The translations under genes and the position numbers were made by a program. A model generated the notes under the pieces. The model did no database searches, had not been told where the DNA came from, and saw only the letters and a list, made by a program, of their open reading frames with translations. A stretch of 64,000 bases of DNA from JBBQER01 sp052148155 (lineage in GTDB: Bacteria > Actinomycetota > Acidimicrobiia > IMCC26256 > PALSA-610): assembly GCA_052148155.1 (NCBI GenBank), contig JBKQIY010000019.1:62001-126000 (forward strand), in the 5' to 3' direction. Shown in pieces: positions 23,580-31,203 of this stretch (its first letter is position 1; every line of letters starts with the position of its first letter).

Positions 23580-24452
23580 GTGCAGAAGACATCTGAACGA
23601 GCACCCGTCTCGGTCCGGACATCTCGACCGGACGAGTCGGTCCCGTCGCGGCCCCGCAGCGGCGATACTCGTGCCGCCCCGACGTGCATTTTCTGCGACC
23701 GTCCGAGCGGTTCAGTCGAGTACGCCTGGCCCGAGTGGATCTGTCGACTTCTGATCAAGCAACGGGGCGTCGGCCGCATCGGGGCCGACGAGGGTGCCAC
23801 GGATCCGGCGATCCTCGAGCGTATGGAGCGCGAGGTCGATACCACGGTGACCCGCGTCTGCGATACCTGCCGAGCAGGCTGGATACAGCGACTCGAAGAT
23901 GACGTGATGCCGTTCCTCGAGCCGATGATCGGGGGGAAGGCCACCACCCTCGTGCCTGAACGCCAATGGCTGCTCGCGCGTTGGGCGGCCAAGACGGCGG
24001 TGGTGCTGGAATGTGCGCTCGACACTCCGGTGCGGACCGCACGCGTCGCCTGCGAACACGTGCGTACGGTGGGTGTGCATCCCGGAACGCAGGTGCTCGT
24101 CGGCAGATACGACGGTGACGCACAGGTCTTGACGTATGAGCGAGACCTTTTCAGCAGGACGATCGATGGTGAGCAGCGGTCCTTCCCGCAGGCGTCCCTG
24201 GTCATCGGCAAGGTGATCATCCAGGTCTTTGCCGGCCCGTGGCGGAGCGGCGCGCCCGAGCTGATCCAACCCGGGTCGCGTCCGCTTATCCCGATCGTTG
24301 GAACGAACGGCGAGCAGATCCAATGGCCGCCGGACACGTCGATCGACGATCCCCGCTACGAACTCGCGCGATTCGGCGTGCTGAGCGGCGGCGCGGCCGC
24401 ATCGGTCGGAAACGCGCACGGCGTCGAAGCGACGGTTTCGCTTCACGGTTGA
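23580..24452 (+). CDS. Conserved hypothetical protein with HNH-like zinc motif
   Basis: 290 residues from GTG 23580 with GGAGG 4 bases upstream. After a charged N-terminus, CIFCDRPSGSVEYAWPEWI and then CDTCRAGWIQRLEDDV form a C-x2-C...C-x2-C zinc ribbon of the type seen before HNH-like folds; the usual HNH catalytic histidine is not obvious (EYAWPEW in place of EHVWP). The middle and C-terminal parts (LLARWAAKTAVVLECAL, FAGPWRSGAPELIQP) match a family I know only as hypothetical. Function is not assigned. Confidence 0.72.
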   Translation: MQKTSERAPVSVRTSRPDESVPSRPRSGDTRAAPTCIFCDRPSGSVEYAWPEWICRLLIKQRGVGRIGADEGATDPAILERMEREVDTTVTRVCDTCRAGWIQRLEDDVMPFLEPMIGGKATTLVPERQWLLARWAAKTAVVLECALDTPVRTARVACEHVRTVGVHPGTQVLVGRYDGDAQVLTYERDLFSRTIDGEQRSFPQASLVIGKVIIQVFAGPWRSGAPELIQPGSRPLIPIVGTNGEQIQWPPDTSIDDPRYELARFGVLSGGAAASVGNAHGVEATVSLHG

Positions 24453-24717
24453 CGCCGAATCATTCGAGGGCTCGCGGGCGCGACCTCGTCTGCACCGCGC
24501 GCGAGGCCCGGCCCAGAGTCAAGCACTCCCGTGGTGGCACACGCGGCGGGTGTCGTTGCGTGCGCAGTTCTGGCGCCCGTTGACTGGCCGCGCGTTGCGG
24601 CGCGTCGGCCCCCGGGTTTGGAGTGTGTTGCAGCGGCGCCGGGGCGAGCGACTCGTGAACCGGTCGAGGCTACGTCCGTGTTGGCGGGACTGGCCATGCA
24701 CCGCCACGTGCGCGCTG

Positions 24718-26358
24718 TTAGTAGAAACGCTGCGTGTTCACTGACGGAGGCCGTATTCGGCCGGCGGGGCCTTGCCCGAAAAGCCATAAGAGGTTCCCAG
24801 TCATGACGGCGACCGCGCCGAACGAACACGTGGGGCAGGGAGCTAGCGCGGGGATCCAGTTGTTTGTTCCGCTGTCGAAGATGCCGGCACCGCTCGGAGC
24901 GTCGACGCGGTACGTCATGTCGGAAAACACGTAGCCGCGGGTGGCGCCCATCGTGCTCTGCGCGTCGTGCAAGGAGATGGGGGAGTGTCCGAGGATCTGC
25001 TCGCCGGCCAGGTGCGCCGTGGGATCGAACTGGTCGAAGTCCGACGCTAGGAGCCCGGGGATCGTCGAACCGTTGTGCAGACGGGTGTGTTTGTAGATCC
25101 ACGCCGAAGAGTCAGCGACGACGAAGTCGGCTGGTCGCGCGCCGGGCTCGAGGTACCCCGCATACGTGGCGCCGACGAAGGCGTCGGCTGACCAGTTCGA
25201 AGGCGGCGACGCCCACGTGTTCGCGGTCACCTCGAGCGGGTTGCCGTGATGATTCATCGGATCTTCTTGCGCATCGCGGTAGTCGACTTCTTCGCGTTCG
25301 GGTCCGAGGGGCGACGCCTGCAGGCGAACGTGCCGAAGGATCGGACTTGCCGCGAAGAACGCGACGTTGACGCCCTCGGCGGCCGCGTGCTGGACCGCGA
25401 GGCGTTCGTCCAACGACCAACACTCGTCATGGCCGAGCGACAATAACGCCTTATGGTCCAGCAGAAAGTCTGGATGTTGTTGCACCGTGAGGTCGGTCGC
25501 GTAGGTCACGTCGAGGCCGTGCTCTTCGGCGAATCGAACCAGCGGGTATTCGTTGCCCAAGAAGTCGCCGGAGCCGTCACCGTAGGCATACGGACGGTCG
25601 AACGACACAACGCGGGCTCGGCTGCAGATCGGGTACACGTCGGGCGGGCAGGTCCCTTCGCCTGCGTAGAAGTCGTAGCCGCCGAAGTTGTTCCAGGCCT
25701 GCCAGGTGAAGATGTCGTTCTTGACGACGTAGGTCGCGCGACTGTTCGGGTCCCACACCGTGAGGGGTACATAACTCGCTTCGTTTGCGTTGCCGACGAG
25801 CTTGAAGAGGTAGTCGCCTGGAACGAACGCGTCCGTGAGCTGAACCCCGAGCGAGGGCGTCCAGTCGGAACACGACACCATGTGCGTATCGGAGGTCAAC
25901 GGGCAGTCCGGCTGAACACGACCGGCGACATCCGACGAGTGCCAGACCATGCGTGCACCGATGCCGCCGTAGTAGCCCATGCGAAATGCCTCGACGCGGA
26001 ACCTGGTCGCGTGCGTCGACACGTACAAGCGCACCAGGTTCCCGGCCGCTGCGTAGCTGCGATTCGCGAAGCCCTCGATCCCTGTCGCCGCTCCCGGGGC
26101 GATTTCCCATCCGTTCGTACCCGGGCGGGCGTTCTCTCGCTGCACCCAACGGGCTTGCACCCCGTCGGTTCCCATCGACGTCGCGGCCAGGTCGCGTGCG
26201 CCGACCATTGATCGCGCCTCGATTCGCTGCAGCGGCGCGAACGTCGTCGTGTCCGTCGCGGACGACCACTGCGGTCCTTGCACGGCGATGGCGTACACAA
26301 CCGCAATCACGACCAACAACCCGGCGCGCCGTCGTTGCTGGCCCACGCTCGGCGTCAT
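24718..26358 (-). CDS. Exported DMFase-beta-subunit-like protein
   Basis: 546 residues. An N-terminal hydrophobic segment (AGLLVVIAVVYAIAVQG) indicates export or anchoring. The rest resembles the C-terminal domain of the N,N-dimethylformamidase beta subunit: GNLVRLYVSTHATRFRVEAF, MGYYGGIGARMVW, AWNNFGGYDFYAG, LLSLGHDECWSLDERLA and NWIPALAP. Many actinobacteria have such exported single-subunit proteins whose substrate is unknown. The start overlaps the stop of the repeat protein upstream (ATGA), so the two are made together. Confidence 0.78.
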   Translation of the reverse strand: MTPSVGQQRRRAGLLVVIAVVYAIAVQGPQWSSATDTTTFAPLQRIEARSMVGARDLAATSMGTDGVQARWVQRENARPGTNGWEIAPGAATGIEGFANRSYAAAGNLVRLYVSTHATRFRVEAFRMGYYGGIGARMVWHSSDVAGRVQPDCPLTSDTHMVSCSDWTPSLGVQLTDAFVPGDYLFKLVGNANEASYVPLTVWDPNSRATYVVKNDIFTWQAWNNFGGYDFYAGEGTCPPDVYPICSRARVVSFDRPYAYGDGSGDFLGNEYPLVRFAEEHGLDVTYATDLTVQQHPDFLLDHKALLSLGHDECWSLDERLAVQHAAAEGVNVAFFAASPILRHVRLQASPLGPEREEVDYRDAQEDPMNHHGNPLEVTANTWASPPSNWSADAFVGATYAGYLEPGARPADFVVADSSAWIYKHTRLHNGSTIPGLLASDFDQFDPTAHLAGEQILGHSPISLHDAQSTMGATRGYVFSDMTYRVDAPSGAGIFDSGTNNWIPALAPCPTCSFGAVAVMTGNLLWLFGQGPAGRIRPPSVNTQRFY

Positions 26359-27677
26359 CCGGGCCTCACGCGAAGGTCGCGTTGCGCGGCGATCGCCGCC
26401 AAGCGAACGTTCAAGGTGGCAAGATTCGGCGCGCTGACCACGCCGGTGCTCTGATTGGATCCGATGCCCGGCGCCGTCGCGGCAATACCGACGACGTCCG
26501 CGAGCCCGCTTTGGTGCAGATCTCCGAAAAAGCGCGCATCGCCGAAGCCGATCACGTGCGCTTGGGAGTTCAACAGCCAGAATCCGCGGCCGTCGGCGGT
26601 CGGAGACATGCCCACGACGACGCCGAGATGCCGCGTGCCGTCCGCTCCATGAACGCGCGCATCGCCGAACGCATAAACGCGCCCATCGCTTGCGACGAGC
26701 CAGTAGCCGTCACCGGACGGCGTGGCAGCGATCCCCACGATCGGCTCCCGGTGTGCGTTCGTACCAACGGAGCCGTAGAACTTTGCGTCGCCGAATGTGA
26801 AAACTCCACCGTCGCGCCCGACGAGCCAATACCCGTTCCCAGAACGCGTGGCAGCCATGCCGACGATCGACTGATTCAGGTGCATCCCGCCCGTGGAGCC
26901 GAAGAACCGAGCCCGCCCGAATGTGAAGATCCCGCCGTCGGACGCGACCAGCCAGTATCCGTTGTTCGCACGATCGTTTGTCATTCCGACCACCGGACGA
27001 TTCAGCCGCATCCCGCCCGTCGAACCGTAAAATCTCGCGTCGCCGTACGAGAAAATGCCGCCGTCGGAGGCGAGCAACCAGTAACCATCTCCGGTCGCGG
27101 TGCTGGTGATCGAGATGACCGGCTGGTTGAGCGTCCGGCTGCCCCGGTCGCCGAAGGAATTAGCGTCGCCGAAGCGTGCGACGCCGCCCCGAGGACCCGC
27201 AAGGTAGTAGCCCTCAGTGCCGACACCTCTGACGGTCAACGGTTGCAGCGTGATGGAAGCAGAGTCATCGATACCCAGCGTTGCAATGCGAGCACCGTAC
27301 GCACGCGGAGTGAAGATCGCCTTGATGACGCACATGGCCTTGGGCGCAAGCGTCAATGGTCGCCCGTCGGTCAAGCAGTCGGTGCCGACAACGAAATCAG
27401 ACCGGTCGCCGCTACGGAACGCAATCTGTTTGATCCTGACCGGTTGGCTGCCGTTGTTGACGATGATCGATGTCCCGTCACCGAAATAGGTGCCGGCGCG
27501 CCGCTGTCCCAGCCCAAGCTGTCGTATGTCGATCTTGATCGCCCTCACCGCCGAGCCTGGAAGCGACGCGAAACTCGCCGTCGCCGCGTTCGGTGCCGCA
27601 AGCGCCGCGATGATCGACAACGCACTCAACACGGCAGCCTTGCCAGCTCGCATGCGGCCACGCGCCGGACGGAACAT
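26355..27677 (-). CDS. Secreted repeat protein: choice-of-anchor D domain plus six GYWLVASDGG repeats
   Basis: 440 residues with a signal peptide (basic MFRPARGRMRAGKAA, then hydrophobic VLSALSIIAALAAP). Residues ~60-152 form an immunoglobulin-like choice-of-anchor D domain (IIVNNGSQPVRIKQIAF, FTPRAYGARIATLGI). Residues 156-403 carry six ~42-residue repeats of the form GYWLVASDGGIFTFGDARFYGS, probably a beta-propeller-like fold. Such repeats are characteristic of Acidimicrobiia surface proteins. GGAGG lies 8 bases before the ATG. It forms a coupled pair with the DMFase-like protein. Confidence 0.85.
   Translation of the reverse strand: MFRPARGRMRAGKAAVLSALSIIAALAAPNAATASFASLPGSAVRAIKIDIRQLGLGQRRAGTYFGDGTSIIVNNGSQPVRIKQIAFRSGDRSDFVVGTDCLTDGRPLTLAPKAMCVIKAIFTPRAYGARIATLGIDDSASITLQPLTVRGVGTEGYYLAGPRGGVARFGDANSFGDRGSRTLNQPVISITSTATGDGYWLLASDGGIFSYGDARFYGSTGGMRLNRPVVGMTNDRANNGYWLVASDGGIFTFGRARFFGSTGGMHLNQSIVGMAATRSGNGYWLVGRDGGVFTFGDAKFYGSVGTNAHREPIVGIAATPSGDGYWLVASDGRVYAFGDARVHGADGTRHLGVVVGMSPTADGRGFWLLNSQAHVIGFGDARFFGDLHQSGLADVVGIAATAPGIGSNQSTGVVSAPNLATLNVRLAAIAAQRDLRVRPG
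26469..27212 (-). repeat. Six tandem ~42-codon repeats
   Basis: Repeat units start at residues 156, 198, 240, 282, 324 and 365 of the host protein, each with GY/F-W-L, a DGG turn and an FGDARF strand. Units 2-4 are closest to each other; the first and last are diverged, as expected for terminal blades. Confidence 0.85.
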
Positions 27678-27807
27678 CGTCGAACCTCCATATCTCGTTG
27701 GCGCGTGCGTAGTCTGGGGGTATCACGGTACTGCCCGCGTCCATGTTCACTGGGTTTCAACCAAGAGGTTTACGAGTGCCGCTGACGACGCCGCCAGACT
27801 CGCAGTC

Positions 27808-28248
27808 ATGACCGATCTCTCGGACTTTGAACGCATCGTCGTGGACGACACGGGTTTGTGTGTCGCGATCTCCACACGAGCCGACGGCACAGCCCAAGCC
27901 TCCGTCGTCAACGCAGGGATCATCGATCATCCATCGTCCGGTCTTCGAGCGGTGGGGCTCGTCGCGGCAGGCGGATCCCGCAAGCTCGCAAACTGGCGAC
28001 GAAACGCACACGCCACACTTGTTGCGAAGGCAGGTTGGCAGTGGTGCGCGGTCGAAGGCGCTGTCGACATCATCGGTCCCGACGATGTCCATCCCGATTT
28101 CGACGCGGAGCGATTGCGACTGCTCTTGCGGAAGATCTTCGCCGCCGCGGGAGGCACGCACAACGACTGGGACGAATACGACCTGGTGATGTCGACCGAG
28201 CGCCGTGCTGCGGTCATCGTCACCGTCGAGCGCGTGTACTCGAACTAA
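27808..28248 (+). CDS. PPOX-fold F420/FMN-dependent oxidoreductase
   Basis: 146 residues from ATG 27808. A split-barrel (pyridoxamine 5'-phosphate oxidase-like) protein of the actinobacterial F420-dependent type: CVAISTRADGTAQASVVNAG, GGSRKLANWRRNAHATLVAK and WCAVEGAVDIIGPDD followed by helix RLRLLLRKIFAAAGG. The cofactor is inferred from the subfamily. Its TAA overlaps the stop of the convergent GspE gene by 4 bases. Confidence 0.83.
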   Translation: MTDLSDFERIVVDDTGLCVAISTRADGTAQASVVNAGIIDHPSSGLRAVGLVAAGGSRKLANWRRNAHATLVAKAGWQWCAVEGAVDIIGPDDVHPDFDAERLRLLLRKIFAAAGGTHNDWDEYDLVMSTERRAAVIVTVERVYSN

Positions 28249-30830
28249 GAGATGATTCGCATCATCTCTTCGATGGAGAGCACCCCGGTGGCGACGCGCC
28301 GCATCGCCGCGGTGCGCATCGTCTCCATGCCTTCTTCGACCGCGAGCCGCTCGATCTGGGCGCGGGGTGCGCGATCGAGGATGAGTCGACTAATCGGTTC
28401 GGTGACGGGCATGATCTCAAGTATCGGGAGGCGCCCGAGATAGCCCGTGTTTCGGCACGCGGGGCAGCCGACCGCCCGGCGAACGGTCGCGCCGTCCAGG
28501 ACCGCCTCGTCGGCCCCGAGCTCGCGTAGGTGCTCGAGCTCGACGGGATCGACCGCCTGTGCACACCGGTCGCACAATTTGCGAGCGAGACGCTGCGCCG
28601 CGACCAGCGTGAGCGCCGACGCGACGAGATAGGGCTCGACACCCATCTCGATGAGCCGCATCGGTGCGGCCGCCGACCTGGTCGCGTGCAGAGTCGACAA
28701 CACGAGGTGTCCAGTAATCGACGCGTCGGCTGCGATACGTGCGGTTTCCGCGTCGCGTACCTCGCCGATGAACACGATGTCGGGGTCGGACCGCAGGATC
28801 GACGGGAGGGTATTCGCGAAGGTGACCCCCACTCGCGGATTCGCCTGGATCTGTTTGATTCCGTCGAGGCGATATTCGACCGGGTCTTCCACCGAGATGA
28901 TGCTCTTCGAGCGGGTGTTGACCTTTGACAGCAACGTGTACACCGTCGATGTCTTGCCAGAACCGGTTGGCCCGACGATGAGCGCTGCGCCTTGCGATGC
29001 GAAGAACGGCGGTATGAAGCGCGCTTCTTCCATGGAGTTGAGTCCCAGACTGGAAATGTCCAATGTGTCGCGCGTCGGGTCGAGGAGCCGCAGAATCACT
29101 GACTCTCCGGTGGCGGTAGGAACGGTGACCACTCGGACGTCGACGGGCCGACCCTGGACGGTGACCGAGAACCTCCCGTCTTGCGCGAGGCGATTCTGCG
29201 CAATGTCGAGGTTGGAGAGGATCTTTAGACGACTCACGAGTGGTCGCAGCAGCGCGAGCGGCACTTCGGACGAGTCGTGTAGGACACCGTCCACGCGGAA
29301 CCTGATCGCGATCCTCGTCGACGAGGGTTCGACGTGAAGGTCGGACGCGCGATCTCGGATCGCCTGCTCCAAGAGCGCGTTGACGAGGCGCACGACCGGG
29401 CCTTCGTCGACTTCGACGGCGCCCAAAACCTGTTCGTCGTGTGTCGATACGTAGTCGCTTGCAGCGTCGAGCGTGGTCTCGACATCCGAGACTCGGTAAA
29501 CGCGGTCAATCGCCGCGAGGAGGTCCTCCTCGACGGCCATCGCCGTGATGATCGGTTGACGCATGACCATCTGGAGATCGTCGAGCGCGAAGAGATCGGA
29601 GGGATTGGCCATCGCGATGACGAGCTGGTTGTTCCAGCGGTCGATCACGAGCGAGCGATATCGCCGCGCGACCTCTTCTGGAAGCAACGCCCCGAGGATG
29701 GCGTCCGGTGGTTTCGCGCGCAGGTCTACGAAGGGGACGCCCATGTGGTCAGCCAGTACGCGGGCGAGCTCAAAACGCGACAACGCGTTCATTCCAACGA
29801 GGATCTCGCCGACGCGTCGTCCGGTCGTGCGCTGGACGTCGAGAGCAGCGTCGAGCTGCTCGTTCGTGATCAGACCCCGCTCGATCATCGTCGTGCCGAT
29901 ACGACCGAACCGGCCGATGCGGTCGGTGGGTTGCGACCACGGAGCCTCGTCGCCCGGCGCGGGCTCCGGAGAGCGAGCGGGCTCGGACTGGGGCTCGGCC
30001 AACGTCGGGAACGGTTCGCTGCGCTCCGCTTTCGGCCGGTTGCTCTCGACCGCCCGTCGACGGCCGAGCCCGCCCATGCGAACCAGGCGACGTGAGGGCG
30101 GTGCGTCGAGTCGCTCCGCGTCCCCCCGGCCTGGTGGCTCCGCTCGTGTGATCACGGACTCGACGGCTGGGGTGTCGGGTTCGGCTCGCGCGGTCTCGGG
30201 TTCGGCAGTCTCGGGTTCGGCTCGCGCGGTCTCGGGTTCGGCTCGCGCGTCGCTACCACCTGCGAGCGTCTCGGGTTCGAGTTGCGCCGTATCCGCTTCG
30301 GATTCCTTCGTGACGAGCTGGGCGTGCGCTAGGTCACGTCGGACGTCGGGGGCTTCATACGCGGGTTGTCGCGTGTCGTACGCAACTCCTGGAGATACGA
30401 GCTCGAGCAGCGGCGACGCATCTTCGAGGGGGCGCGTCGCGACGGACGCGTCTTGGAGGGGGCGCGTCGCGACCGATGCGACTGCGCCGGACGCAAGGAG
30501 TGTGTCGCCTTCGGAGGCCGCCCAGAGCAAGTGCGAGGTATCGCCGGGATCGTGGTCGCGCGACCCGGCTCCCGAAGTTTGATCGCGGACGATCGGACTC
30601 GGCTGGTCGTCGAACGAATCAGCCGGCGGCGGTGTTACGAACGATGTCGCGAATGACGGAACGGAGGACGGGGGAGCAACGCCGGGTTCGGCCGCGGCTG
30701 CGGGATCTGATTCGGGAGCGGCGTCATCGGCTTCCGACGGCCTCGCGGCGCGGTGGGTCGGTTGCGACGACTCGCGTACGGCGCGTAGGCGCTGCTCGAG
30801 GGAGAGTGCAGCCTTCTTCTTTCCGCGCAT
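28245..30830 (-). CDS. GspE/PilB-type secretion or type IV pilus ATPase
   Basis: 861 residues. The first ~300 are low-complexity, acidic/proline-rich and poorly conserved. A GspE N-terminal (MshEN) domain follows: GTTMIERGLITNEQLDAAL, VPFVDLRAKPPDAI. Then the ATPase core: DLHVEPSSTRIAIRFRVDG, Walker A GPTGSGKTS near residue 617, Asp box SVEDPVEY, Walker B ILRSDPDIVFIGEVRD, His box TGHLVLSTLHATRSA, and a zinc-binding CDRCAQ...CPACRNTGYLGR segment. It powers assembly of a type IV pilus or type II secretion pseudopilus. No pilin or pilC gene is adjacent. Confidence 0.93.
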   Translation of the reverse strand: MRGKKKAALSLEQRLRAVRESSQPTHRAARPSEADDAAPESDPAAAAEPGVAPPSSVPSFATSFVTPPPADSFDDQPSPIVRDQTSGAGSRDHDPGDTSHLLWAASEGDTLLASGAVASVATRPLQDASVATRPLEDASPLLELVSPGVAYDTRQPAYEAPDVRRDLAHAQLVTKESEADTAQLEPETLAGGSDARAEPETARAEPETAEPETARAEPDTPAVESVITRAEPPGRGDAERLDAPPSRRLVRMGGLGRRRAVESNRPKAERSEPFPTLAEPQSEPARSPEPAPGDEAPWSQPTDRIGRFGRIGTTMIERGLITNEQLDAALDVQRTTGRRVGEILVGMNALSRFELARVLADHMGVPFVDLRAKPPDAILGALLPEEVARRYRSLVIDRWNNQLVIAMANPSDLFALDDLQMVMRQPIITAMAVEEDLLAAIDRVYRVSDVETTLDAASDYVSTHDEQVLGAVEVDEGPVVRLVNALLEQAIRDRASDLHVEPSSTRIAIRFRVDGVLHDSSEVPLALLRPLVSRLKILSNLDIAQNRLAQDGRFSVTVQGRPVDVRVVTVPTATGESVILRLLDPTRDTLDISSLGLNSMEEARFIPPFFASQGAALIVGPTGSGKTSTVYTLLSKVNTRSKSIISVEDPVEYRLDGIKQIQANPRVGVTFANTLPSILRSDPDIVFIGEVRDAETARIAADASITGHLVLSTLHATRSAAAPMRLIEMGVEPYLVASALTLVAAQRLARKLCDRCAQAVDPVELEHLRELGADEAVLDGATVRRAVGCPACRNTGYLGRLPILEIMPVTEPISRLILDRAPRAQIERLAVEEGMETMRTAAMRRVATGVLSIEEMMRIIS
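30175..30250. repeat. Short direct repeats inside GspE N-terminus
   Basis: The motif TCGGGTTCGGCTCGCGCGG recurs with a shortened copy between (GGGTTCGGCAGTCTC), encoding repeated EPETARA/EPETAEPETA in the disordered N-terminal part of the ATPase. Such repeats are prone to length change. Confidence 0.7.
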
Positions 30831-30943
30831 ACCGACCCTGCCATCACGTCGGGAGCCTGCCGCGTTCGCCTTTACGAGTGTTCATCGGCGCGCCAGGCCC
30901 ACCTGGAGAGTCAATTGCTGGGCATCTCAGGGATCGGGGCCGT

Positions 30944-31111
30944 TCAGCCGGCGCCGCGGTGATATCCGACGCATTTGCCACGGTCGTCGTACACGAACAC
31001 CCAGTTGGTGGAGCATCGGCACGGGGTCGTTATGGTGCGATGCCGCGATTTGCCGGGATTTAGTGGGGCGTCGACCTGCTCGCCGCACTTCGTGCACTTG
31101 ATCGAATACAT
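30944..31111 (-). CDS. Small zinc-ribbon-like protein
   Basis: 55 codons from ATG 31111. KCTKCGEQVDAP and later PCRCSTNWVFVYDDRGKC form two Cys pairs, a plausible zinc ribbon, ending in GYHRGAG. The longer frame upstream is arginine-rich shadow. The ribosome-binding site is weak. It lies between the GspE gene and the divergent glycosyltransferase. Function unknown. Confidence 0.5.
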   Translation of the reverse strand: MYSIKCTKCGEQVDAPLNPGKSRHRTITTPCRCSTNWVFVYDDRGKCVGYHRGAG

Positions 31112-31203
31112 CCCGGGAGGGTAGTGACTGACCACCGGCGGGCTGCCGCCTGGGGAATCGGTCGCGTATGCTCCGCCAATACGCTTGAGGCTGTGGGCTC
31201 TGT

